DNA of 37,266 nucleotides, from contig SLOP01000001.1 of NCBI GenBank assembly GCA_007132465.1, positions 1-37,266 on the forward strand, in the 5' to 3' direction. The DNA is from Candidatus Izemoplasma sp. GTDB lineage: Bacteria > Bacillota_I > Bacilli_A > Izemoplasmatales > Izemoplasmataceae. The notes under the pieces are model-generated. The model was not told where the DNA came from. It did not search any database and saw only the letters and a program-made list of their open reading frames with translations. Positions 23,848 to 31,168 of this stretch are shown here, piece after piece. The first letter of the stretch is position 1, and every line of letters starts with the position of its first letter. The position numbers and the translations under genes are program-made.

Positions 23848-25327
23848 CGGGAATGCCCTCCTTTTTTGACTTCATCCTAAAGATAAGGCCCATCGCTTCT
23901 AAGGTGAGGATGGGGACAAGCGCCACCAGCGCAATCATCCCAAAACCGTCTAGTATCACATCGGCGCCTTCTTTTGTGGCCGCCGCACCTTGCATGAAGG
24001 CGAGGATGAATGTCGCCGTCATCGGGCCTGTGGCGACGCCCCCCGCGTCGAAGGCCATGCCCACAAAGACCCGGGGAACGATAAACATCAACCCAAGCGC
24101 TAATGCGTAACCCGGCAACAACAAATGCCAAATCTGCAGCGGTTCGACATACACTCGCAACGCCGACAGCGCCACCGCACAACCAACCCCAAGCGCCAGC
24201 GCAATCAACACGGCGCTTCGTGTTACATAACCGCTTGTGACATCTTCAATTTGGTGTGTGAGCACGACAACGGCAGGTTCAGCGAGGATCGTTAGCAGTC
24301 CAAGCACAAAGGCAACGCCAACGATGAGCCACATGCCTTCATGGGAAGCAAGCGTCGCACCGACAAGACGACCAACGTCCATGAACCCAGCGTAAACACC
24401 GAGCAAAAACAAGATCAAGCCGACGCCCGCATAGACGAACCCCCTCATGATACGCACAAACGCACGCCAGCGCACACGCGCAAAAAACCGTTGGAAGATA
24501 AGAAAAATCACAATCAATGGCGAGACAATGATGACCACTTCGGTGGCCACCGTGAAGAACAACTGTCCAAAGGGCGCAAAGAGTGCATTTCCATGGTCGA
24601 TAAGTTCGATGGCGTCCCGCTGATAGACAACGCCGCGGTGGAACAAGCCGAGGATAAGCACGGCGATAATCGCGCCGGCCGACACAATGGCAATCGTCCC
24701 GAAACTGTCGCTTTCTCCGGTGCGGCTATCGCGCTTTAGATGTGACAACCCAAACGCCAGCGCAAGGATGAACGGGGTGGCAAGCACCCCGGTGGTCGCG
24801 CCGCTGGCGTCGAAGGCGAAAATGATGAACGTGGTGTCAACACACAACGTTAAAACAAAAATAATCACGTACAGCGACAACAAAATCAGCCGTAAAGGCA
24901 AGTTGATGACAATGCGGTAAAACGCAAAGGCAAGCAACATCGCAAGCCCAACTGAGACAACACCAATAAGCAGCGGCGCGACAATGACTCCTCCTGTGAC
25001 GAGCTCGATTTGATCGGCGAACACGATTAAGCCCGGTTCGGCAAGGGTGATGAAGAAGCCCAATACTAAGGCGGCAACAATCAAAAAAACCAGTTTACCT
25101 GTTTTCGTGATGGTTTCACCAACCAACCTCCCTAGGGGCGCAATCCCTTTATCTACACCGATTAAAAACAACGTCAGCCCGGCAACAATAAACAAAGCGC
25201 CTAAGAGAAACCGTAAGAAAACCGCCGTTTCTAAAGGCACCGCCGTGATTGATAACACGAAGACAAGCACGGTAACAGGAGCCACCGCATAGAGGACTTC
25301 TCTTAGTTTTACCAGCAGCTCGCCCAT
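23831..25327 (-). CDS. DUF1538 double-domain integral membrane protein, putative cation antiporter
   Basis: A 498-residue protein with about 12 or more helices built from two homologous halves. FLIGVDKGIAPLGRLVG (55-70) matches FLLGVYAGFMDVGRLVG; TLAEP (94-98) followed by QIELVTGG matches ILAEP (347-351) followed by QIEDVTSG; AFDASGATTG (171-180) matches AFDAGGVATG (425-434). DUF1538 proteins UmpA and UmpB of Halomonas have been reported as a two-part Na+(Li+,K+)/H+ antiporter; this gene would be a fused form. That function is inferred from the family. The ATG at 25327 follows a G-rich ribosome site, and the gene leads an operon with the PII protein and the micro-ORF. Confidence 0.9.
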   Translation of the reverse strand: MGELLVKLREVLYAVAPVTVLVFVLSITAVPLETAVFLRFLLGALFIVAGLTLFLIGVDKGIAPLGRLVGETITKTGKLVFLIVAALVLGFFITLAEPGLIVFADQIELVTGGVIVAPLLIGVVSVGLAMLLAFAFYRIVINLPLRLILLSLYVIIFVLTLCVDTTFIIFAFDASGATTGVLATPFILALAFGLSHLKRDSRTGESDSFGTIAIVSAGAIIAVLILGLFHRGVVYQRDAIELIDHGNALFAPFGQLFFTVATEVVIIVSPLIVIFLIFQRFFARVRWRAFVRIMRGFVYAGVGLILFLLGVYAGFMDVGRLVGATLASHEGMWLIVGVAFVLGLLTILAEPAVVVLTHQIEDVTSGYVTRSAVLIALALGVGCAVALSALRVYVEPLQIWHLLLPGYALALGLMFIVPRVFVGMAFDAGGVATGPMTATFILAFMQGAAATKEGADVILDGFGMIALVALVPILTLEAMGLIFRMKSKKEGIPDESNA

Positions 25328-25357
25328 GGTCGTCCCCCTTCGCTTATGCTGCGCTTA

Positions 25358-25386
25358 TTATACCACGGTTCGACGGTCCCTCACAA
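25358..25386 (-). promoter_or_regulatory. Promoter of the DUF1538-PII operon
   Basis: TTGTGA (25386-25381), a 17-bp spacer ending TGG, and TATAAT (25363-25358). Confidence 0.75.
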
Positions 25387-25560
25387 CCCAGAATCGGGCG
25401 ATCCCACAAGCAATCCATCCCCTCGGTGCCCTTTGACAAAGCGCGAGTCACGAAGCACACCATATGCTTTTTGGGTCGTGCGCTCCGCGAGCAAAGGAAA
25501 CCCTCCTAGATTGCGAGGACTTGATGAAGAAACAGTGATGCCCGCATGTCGCATTAACCA
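25381..25560 (-). pseudogene. Possible remnant of a GntR-type DNA-binding domain
   Basis: The 443-bp stretch 25328-25770 has no intact gene. A minus-strand frame from 25560 to the TGA at 25381 reads SSSSPRNLGGF, then AERTTQKAYGVL, then HRGDGLLVGS. This resembles the end of a GntR winged helix (pattern SSR.LA...RTTVQKAYG.L...RG.G..V). There is no effector domain and stops lie upstream, so a decayed gene is more likely than a working one. The -35 of the DUF1538 operon overlaps its end. Confidence 0.35.
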
Positions 25561-25682
25561 TCACCCTCATGCGAATGGCCGAAGACTTCAGGGCGCCTCA
25601 CCACACAGCGACGCCGAAGGCTAGACATAAACAGATTCATCTCCCGTGTCTCCAGTTCACGATGATGAAAACGGCGACCCCT

Positions 25683-25723
25683 AAAAAAAAGAGCAAGATG
25701 ACCTACATCTAGGCATCTCACTC
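25683..25723 (-). terminator. Strong terminator downstream of the small membrane protein gene
   Basis: On the minus strand GAGTGAGATG pairs with CATCTTGCTC (two G-U pairs) and an inner CCTA-GATG-TAGG extends the stem; eight T residues follow (25690-25683). Confidence 0.88.
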
Positions 25724-25770
25724 TCGAACTTGTGCGCTGTCGTGATGGTTTCGTTGGCACAACGACATGG

Positions 25771-26118
25771 CTAAAAAACGTTTAACTCAACGAGCAAACG
25801 AATGACGACATAAACGATAATCGTTACTTTAAGAAACATGATTTTGGTCTTGTGTTTCGATAGCAACAGCAAATACAGGATCACACCGATTTCAACAAAA
25901 ACGACAAGCGTTGCTAAAAACCGAAATACATCGACCAAAAACGATAAAAAATCCACATCGCTTATTAATCCAGCCAATCCGCTAAGTGCCATGCCTAACG
26001 CATAAGCTGCTAATATGACGAACGCCGTAAGCTTGGCAAGGTTGCTCTTTTTCATGTAAGCGAACAAGAGTATGAGAACAATCGCCGCAGCGATGATGAT
26101 TCGCAACAGTTCATCCAT
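25771..26118 (-). CDS. Unrecognised small membrane protein
   Basis: A 115-residue, mostly hydrophobic protein with about four helices (IIIAAAIVLILLFAYM, LTAFVILAAYALGMALSGLAG, FLATLVVFVEIGVILYLLLL, MFLKVTIIVYVVIRLLV) and short basic loops. I know no family for it. AGGGAG lies before the ATG at 26118. A strong terminator ends the unit. It sits in an accessory-looking stretch next to a small HTH gene. Confidence 0.75.
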   Translation of the reverse strand: MDELLRIIIAAAIVLILLFAYMKKSNLAKLTAFVILAAYALGMALSGLAGLISDVDFLSFLVDVFRFLATLVVFVEIGVILYLLLLSKHKTKIMFLKVTIIVYVVIRLLVELNVF

Positions 26119-26213
26119 TTTGAAAGCATCTCCCTTCTCTTACGGCGTGGGTGCACCCTTCAGAACATCAACCTCTAGATTTGTGCACGTCTTTCGGGTG
26201 TGAACGTGGTTCC

Positions 26214-26390
26214 TTACGCCGGTGTCCCGACGCGCAAAAACAGTTCTAGATCTTCGTGGCGAATGCGCCAATGTTTCCCAATTTTAATGGCTTTTAAGGT
26301 GCCGCTTTTTATGTAGTTGTAGATGGTGCGTTGTGTGACCTTCAGCGTTTTAGCCACTTCATCGATGGTATATAGCCTGATGTCGTTCAT
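26214..26390 (-). CDS. Small excisionase-type helix-turn-helix protein
   Basis: A 58-residue DNA-binding protein, complete HTH_17/MerR-type fold: YTIDEVAKTLKVTQRTIYNYIKSG as the helix-turn-helix, then LKAIKIGKHWRIRHEDLELFL as the wing. The ATG at 26390 follows AGAGGTG, better than an upstream start. Proteins like this are excisionases, plasmid or phage regulators, or stand-alone chromosomal regulators. No integrase or recombinase is visible, so its target is unknown. The very AT-rich segment beside it is a candidate binding region. Confidence 0.88.
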   Translation of the reverse strand: MNDIRLYTIDEVAKTLKVTQRTIYNYIKSGTLKAIKIGKHWRIRHEDLELFLRVGTPA

Positions 26391-26438
26391 TGTGCTCACC
26401 TCTTTAGCCTGTGATTGCGGCGTGTCATTGCTAATGCT

Positions 26439-26620
26439 ATTATAATATGTTTTGACATAAAATCAACCTAATTAATACTTATCTTCCTTTATTTTATCTA
26501 AAATTGTATCTTTTTACATTATTTTTTGTTATATTAATACTATATCATATATATTCATCTATTTACATGCTTACCATTAACTATTCATGTCACCACTGAT
26601 AATTTATTCTCATCAACACA
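26439..26620. other. Very AT-rich intergenic segment
   Basis: Between the HTH gene and the next membrane protein gene (26391-26708, 318 bp) there is no gene. I counted 21 G/C bases in the 120 bases 26461-26580, against about half in neighbouring genes. It contains a minus-strand TATAAT (26444-26439) for the HTH gene and a plus-strand TTGACA (26453-26458). Confidence 0.85.
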
Positions 26621-26708
26621 TTTGCATCTGTCATGCTGTTCTGGTCAATCTTCATGGTCTGTCAGGCGCGATTTAGAAAACCCAACTATGGTTCAAAAAG
26701 GAGAAATA

Positions 26709-27170
26709 ATGAAAAAGATTACCTCGGAAAACTTGACATTTGTGACGGTGTTGCTTGGTATCATGGCAACGCTGATGTTGTTATTCCCGGCGCTTGTCGC
26801 GGGAGGCACCGACGCATCGTACACTGGTCTCCATGTTGCACTGGGTCATGAAACGGTCAACCTTGGCGGTTTTGCAAACGTTCGAATCAATTTCAGTTTG
26901 CTTAATCTCGTGGGGTATGTGTTGCCTTTTGTCGGCGCGATGGTCATTGTGTTCGTTAAAAAAGGGCACCTGATATCGGTTTTTGTGTTCGCCGCCGCGA
27001 TTGTGACGCTCTTTATGGTTCCTGAGTTCACCACCGTGACCTTCACCGTCATGGGATCGTCAACCGACGTCGCCGTCGATTGGACGTATGGTATCGGACT
27101 GATCATTGCGATTGTATTGTCGTTCTTAGCGCTTTTCATCAGCATCTACAAGACCACTCGCAAAGCTTAA
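26709..27170 (+). CDS. Unrecognised four-helix membrane protein
   Basis: A 153-residue protein. A hydrophobic helix near residues 10-30 (FVTVLLGIMATLMLLFPALVA) is followed by a predicted outside loop with small and polar residues, then three helices (NLVGYVLPFVGAMVIVFV, LISVFVFAAAIVTLFMV, IGLIIAIVLSFLALFISIY) and a basic tail. No family is recognised. AAAAAGGAG precedes the ATG at 26709, so the longer upstream frame is not used. It is a single-gene unit with its own terminator. Confidence 0.8.
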   Translation: MKKITSENLTFVTVLLGIMATLMLLFPALVAGGTDASYTGLHVALGHETVNLGGFANVRINFSLLNLVGYVLPFVGAMVIVFVKKGHLISVFVFAAAIVTLFMVPEFTTVTFTVMGSSTDVAVDWTYGIGLIIAIVLSFLALFISIYKTTRKA

Positions 27171-27222
27171 AAAAGATTAGCACCCATCAAGTAAAGGTTA
27201 GCGGCCAGCTAATCTTTTTTTT
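27171..27222 (+). terminator. Terminator of the four-helix membrane protein gene
   Basis: AAAAGATTAGC (27171-27181) pairs with GCTAATCTTTT (27208-27218), with an inner ACC/GGT pairing and a T-run after it. Confidence 0.85.
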
Positions 27223-27393
27223 TGCCCCAGTTGCTAGCAATAAGATTGTTTACGTGCACAACAATCGTTGCATCAAGCGTGTCGGTGCCGTTATCAACCA
27301 TGAACGAAACACGGTGAACAAAGCCCTGTGGTTAGACGGCATAACCCACCGACCAATCACGTCTTTTTGTTGATTGGTGTGTCATGGTATGAT

Positions 27394-30072
27394 TCATGGT
27401 TTGCTTGTTGAGGGCAAGGTTTTTGCTTGTAAGATGAGCACCACGCGCGTGCCCGTGATTCGTTGGTGCAAGCGGACGCCCTCACGTGTTGGGGTGAACG
27501 AGGCGGGCACGCCGTCAAGCAATACCTGGCCAATGCCGTACTCACCATAATTCAGCCGCAAGGGATTTTGATACGCGACGGTGATGCGCTTGTCGCCAAT
27601 CACCGTCTTAATCAACAGTTCTGTTTCCTTACCAAACTGCTCCAACAACAACTTCGGTTCAAAGACCGGCAAGCCACCATCCCCTTTAATCCCAAACACT
27701 TCGGTTACCATCGTCAAAATCAACCAACTGGCTGAACCGGTGAGGTATGGATACATCCCGCGGCCTCGTGCATTGAAATATTCCGGAATGCCTGGATACA
27801 TCTTTGACTGCTTTAGGTTGATGCTTTGCCGATAGATCGAATCAATCACCTTGTATCCCGCCTTCACAAAGCCGCGTTTATAAAGCGCGTTCGCATACAT
27901 CACAGCCATGTGACTGAACATGGCGCCGTTTTCTTTATGCTCGTATGCAAACCCGAAAAGGCGGCCCATGGTGGTTTTAACCTCGTTGAAATTGGTGTTC
28001 AACCGGTACCCGCCAACCGCCTCTTTGTACAGATACGCATCGGCGCTATCGATGATTTTCTGCACTTGCTCGTCGGTTGCTGCGCCGCTCATGATCGCAA
28101 AGACTTGCCCTGTCAAGGTCATGTGTTTTTGCCTCACATCATCAAGCGGGCGACCAACATCGTCATAATAACCGTTAAACCAGCCGGCTTCACCGTCTTC
28201 GAGCCACTCGTTTTCTCGAACCTGTGTCAACAACGCCATCCCTTTATCATGCAACGTCGCCGCCAAAGCTCGAGTTTCGTGAACCACGTGCTTTCCAGAG
28301 ACGCCGGCTTCAACAGACTGAAAATAACGTTTAAGCACGTGGTGTTTAGCATCAATGTCGTCCGCTTTCACCGTCTTTAAAAGCACATCCATTTCTTCAC
28401 ACAAGGCAATGTGATGGGTTCCTTGGTCGGACAGCGTGGTAAGCATGGTAGCGAGAATCATTAAGTTCTGACCGTAAAAGGACGTGAACGCAACCGATTC
28501 GCCTTGCCGGCTGGCCATGTCTAGCCCATCGTTCCAATCGGCGTCTTCAAGGCGCAGGTTGTTGTGGTGTCCCACGTTATAAAAGGGCACAAGGTTTTGC
28601 ACCAACAAGTGTTCGAGCACCGTGCCTTCATAGGGGATGTCGTCATGGGTTTTTAGTCGATGATCGCCGCGCGTAAAGGTGGGATCGATGTGTTTTGTGT
28701 GGTGCGTGAACTGGTCTCGGAAATACCCGGTTTTTTCAAACAACACCTCCGTGTCACCGCTTTGATCAAGGTACAGTTTGGTCGTCAACAGCGGCCACCC
28801 GCCGTGATCCATCCACATGCGTGCGATGTTGTTTCTGTCGGCGCGAAAATCACCCGGTTGATCACCGATGATGGTCGCGTTGCTGCCGTCGATGCGCACG
28901 CCTTTAAAGTTGTTGATTAAAAGTGCTCGTACCGGAGCGGGGTTCATCAACAAAAGCGCCAACAAGTCTTGCCATAAATCGCGCCAGCCTTTGCCGCCGC
29001 GACCGTAATCGTGATACGGCAAAAATGAGTTTCCATAGATTCGCCGTAAAACAGGCTGCAACGTGACCCATCTCAACCATCCGTTGAGTGATTGATTGGG
29101 GAAGGCAAACACCAACGCGTCAAGGGTTCTTTTCCAGTAAGCTTTGGTGGCTTTCTTAAGTGCATTGAAGCGTGCCACACTCACATTCGCCGCCGTTTTA
29201 GCCATCGACGTATCGTCCTCGTCAATCGCCAACACCACGACCAACGACAGTTCCTCTTGTGCGTTGAGGGTGATGGGTGCGTATTCCATCCCGGCGATGG
29301 CTTCAAACCCTGCAATTACATCACCCACGCGATAAGGGGTCGGGGTTTCCTCTTTGACCACCACCGGGTCCAACAAGGTTTGGCCTTCACCAACAAATTC
29401 CTCCATGGTCGGATGGTAGTGTTTTACCGCATCATGGTTGGTGCTGGTGGCAAACACGCCGTATCGGCGACGATTCACCACGTGGCCACGTTCATCAAAC
29501 GACAAAGTAGGGTGGTTGATGAGGCCATTGTTAACGATGGTGACACGGTTCAACAACGACGTCACATGACGATGGTCGCGGACGGTGTCGGCGCTACGTC
29601 CGTAAATGGGTATGCCGATAACGGGTTTTAAACAGAGCGGCTTGTTGGTGGTGTTTTTCACCGTGATGTTGTGCCATTCTTGGGTGGATTTATCGCTAGG
29701 CACAAAACTTTCTATGGTGCAGGTAAACAGCTCATGGCTTCGCACCAAGGTGTGCACCAAAAAATCGCCATGCAAGTCCACCGGCTCAGGGGATAGAGTT
29801 TGCGTCGGTGTCTGGCCGGTAATGCTCCATGTAAAGGCGTCGTTAACACGAAAGAAGACGTGTCGTTTCATCAACGAATGCACCAGATCCTCTGCCGTCG
29901 TCGGCACCAATAAAAACCCGTTTTGATCAACCGACGCATCGCCACCGAGCGTCGGGCTGATTGAGCTTCTCATGCCGTCGGTGTTGCATAGTGGAAAATA
30001 CGTGTAGCTTAAGTCCGTGACCTGGTGAATGCTGAAAGCTCCGTTGGCTTTGATTGTCACATTACGCTTCAT
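27394..30072 (-). CDS. GH94-type disaccharide phosphorylase (laminaribiose phosphorylase-like)
   Basis: An 892-residue cytoplasmic phosphorylase. The N-terminal beta-sandwich carries GMRSSISPTLGGDASVDQNGFLL. The (alpha/alpha)6 barrel has GRGGKGWRDLWQDLL, the catalytic DWNDGLD motif (512-518) and ASWLILTMVTEVFGI. The ATG at 30072 was chosen because AGGAG stands 9 bases before it; a GTG 24 bases further upstream has none. GH94 enzymes convert a beta-linked disaccharide and phosphate to glucose 1-phosphate and glucose. Similar long members from cell-wall-less relatives act on laminaribiose, but exact specificity is inferred. It probably ends the GH3-AKR-GH94 transcript. Confidence 0.88.
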   Translation of the reverse strand: MKRNVTIKANGAFSIHQVTDLSYTYFPLCNTDGMRSSISPTLGGDASVDQNGFLLVPTTAEDLVHSLMKRHVFFRVNDAFTWSITGQTPTQTLSPEPVDLHGDFLVHTLVRSHELFTCTIESFVPSDKSTQEWHNITVKNTTNKPLCLKPVIGIPIYGRSADTVRDHRHVTSLLNRVTIVNNGLINHPTLSFDERGHVVNRRRYGVFATSTNHDAVKHYHPTMEEFVGEGQTLLDPVVVKEETPTPYRVGDVIAGFEAIAGMEYAPITLNAQEELSLVVVLAIDEDDTSMAKTAANVSVARFNALKKATKAYWKRTLDALVFAFPNQSLNGWLRWVTLQPVLRRIYGNSFLPYHDYGRGGKGWRDLWQDLLALLLMNPAPVRALLINNFKGVRIDGSNATIIGDQPGDFRADRNNIARMWMDHGGWPLLTTKLYLDQSGDTEVLFEKTGYFRDQFTHHTKHIDPTFTRGDHRLKTHDDIPYEGTVLEHLLVQNLVPFYNVGHHNNLRLEDADWNDGLDMASRQGESVAFTSFYGQNLMILATMLTTLSDQGTHHIALCEEMDVLLKTVKADDIDAKHHVLKRYFQSVEAGVSGKHVVHETRALAATLHDKGMALLTQVRENEWLEDGEAGWFNGYYDDVGRPLDDVRQKHMTLTGQVFAIMSGAATDEQVQKIIDSADAYLYKEAVGGYRLNTNFNEVKTTMGRLFGFAYEHKENGAMFSHMAVMYANALYKRGFVKAGYKVIDSIYRQSINLKQSKMYPGIPEYFNARGRGMYPYLTGSASWLILTMVTEVFGIKGDGGLPVFEPKLLLEQFGKETELLIKTVIGDKRITVAYQNPLRLNYGEYGIGQVLLDGVPASFTPTREGVRLHQRITGTRVVLILQAKTLPSTSKP

Positions 30073-30092
30073 CGATACACTCCTGTCTGTGT

Positions 30093-30118
30093 GCACTCAC
30101 CAACCATCGGTTGAGTGC
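30093..30118 (-). repeat. Inverted repeat in the GH94 leader
   Basis: GCACTCA and TGAGTGC (arms 30093-30099 and 30112-30118), with further inner pairing, 20 bp before the start codon. There is no U-run, so it is not a normal terminator; it may protect or process the message between the reductase and GH94. Confidence 0.5.
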
Positions 30119-30172
30119 GTGGCGCTAGCTGGGGTCTGTGGTTGCTTCTGGGAAAGGCGGTTTTCTTTAGCG

Positions 30173-31168
30173 TTAGGTTTTCAAAATCGCGTCAATGTCG
30201 TCTCGTTCTTTTTCGGTAAACGCCATGTTGTTAAGCGCGTTCATGTTGCTTTTTAGCTGCGACAACGTCGACACGCCAATTAACACCGATGAGATGCCTT
30301 GTTGCGCGCACGTCCACGCGATGGTCATCTCCGCGAGCGATTGCTTGCGTTGGTGGGCGATGGCTTGAAGTTTTTTTAGTTTTTGTCGCAAGGCATCGGT
30401 GATGTTGTCTTCGTTCAAAAACCAGATGTCTGGGTTGGCCACACGTGAATCTTTAGGGATGCCATCGATGTACTTATCCGTCAGCAACCCTTGTGAAAGG
30501 ATGCTGAAGGGAATGATGCCGACGCCTTCGTCAATCATCGCATCGACCAAACCCTCTTGTTGAATCCAGCGATCAAGCATGCTGAAATGGGGCTGTGTGA
30601 TGAGCATGTCCACACCCTTATCTCGCAACAGCTTGACGGCACGTCGGGCACGCTCTGCCGGGTAGTTGCTGATGCCCACGTAAAGCGCTTTTCCCTGTTT
30701 AACCATGTCAGCTAAAGCCGTCATGGTTTCTTCGAGCGGCGTGGCATAATCGGGACGATGGTGGTAGAAAATGTCCACGTAAGGTAAGCCGAGACGCTCG
30801 AGCGATTGATCAATGGAGGCCATCAAATACTTGCGACTTCCTAAGTCGCCATAAGGGCCTTCCCACATGCCATACCCCGCTTTGGTCGAGATGATTAACT
30901 GGTCACGATAGGGGGCTAACTCTTGGCGCATGATTTGACCAAAGTTGCGTTCGGCGCTGCCCGCGGGACGCCCGTAGTTGTTGGCCAGATCGAAGTGGGT
31001 GATGCCGTGGTCAAACGCGGCTAAGACGATGGCTTTGACATAGTCAAACGGTTTTTCTTCGCCGAAGTTTTGCCATAACCCCAGCGACAATTGCGGCAGT
31101 TTTAACCCGCTTCTTCCGACCCGGTTGTAGGTCATTTTTTCATAACGATCTGCAGCAGCTTTATGCAT
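30173..31168 (-). CDS. Aldo/keto reductase, YghZ/glyceraldehyde phosphate reductase-like
   Basis: A 331-residue AKR of the potassium-channel-beta-like/AKR14 group. The catalytic set is visible in HFDLANNYGRPAGSAE (Asp, Tyr), LIISTKAGYGMWEGPYG (Lys) and VDIFYHHRPD (His). GPYGDLGSRKYL and WFLNEDNI are typical of YghZ-like enzymes, which reduce L-glyceraldehyde 3-phosphate and methylglyoxal. It overlaps the GH3 gene by 8 bp, with GAAGGAGG before its start, so it is translationally coupled to GH3 and probably handles a sugar product or toxic aldehyde during glycan use. Confidence 0.9.
   Translation of the reverse strand: MHKAAADRYEKMTYNRVGRSGLKLPQLSLGLWQNFGEEKPFDYVKAIVLAAFDHGITHFDLANNYGRPAGSAERNFGQIMRQELAPYRDQLIISTKAGYGMWEGPYGDLGSRKYLMASIDQSLERLGLPYVDIFYHHRPDYATPLEETMTALADMVKQGKALYVGISNYPAERARRAVKLLRDKGVDMLITQPHFSMLDRWIQQEGLVDAMIDEGVGIIPFSILSQGLLTDKYIDGIPKDSRVANPDIWFLNEDNITDALRQKLKKLQAIAHQRKQSLAEMTIAWTCAQQGISSVLIGVSTLSQLKSNMNALNNMAFTEKERDDIDAILKT

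Noticed and set aside
27352-27381. Inverted repeat ACCAATCA/TGATTGGT as a terminator of GH94
   Set aside because: No T-run follows on the minus strand. The rest of 27225-27393 shows no gene or clear terminator.
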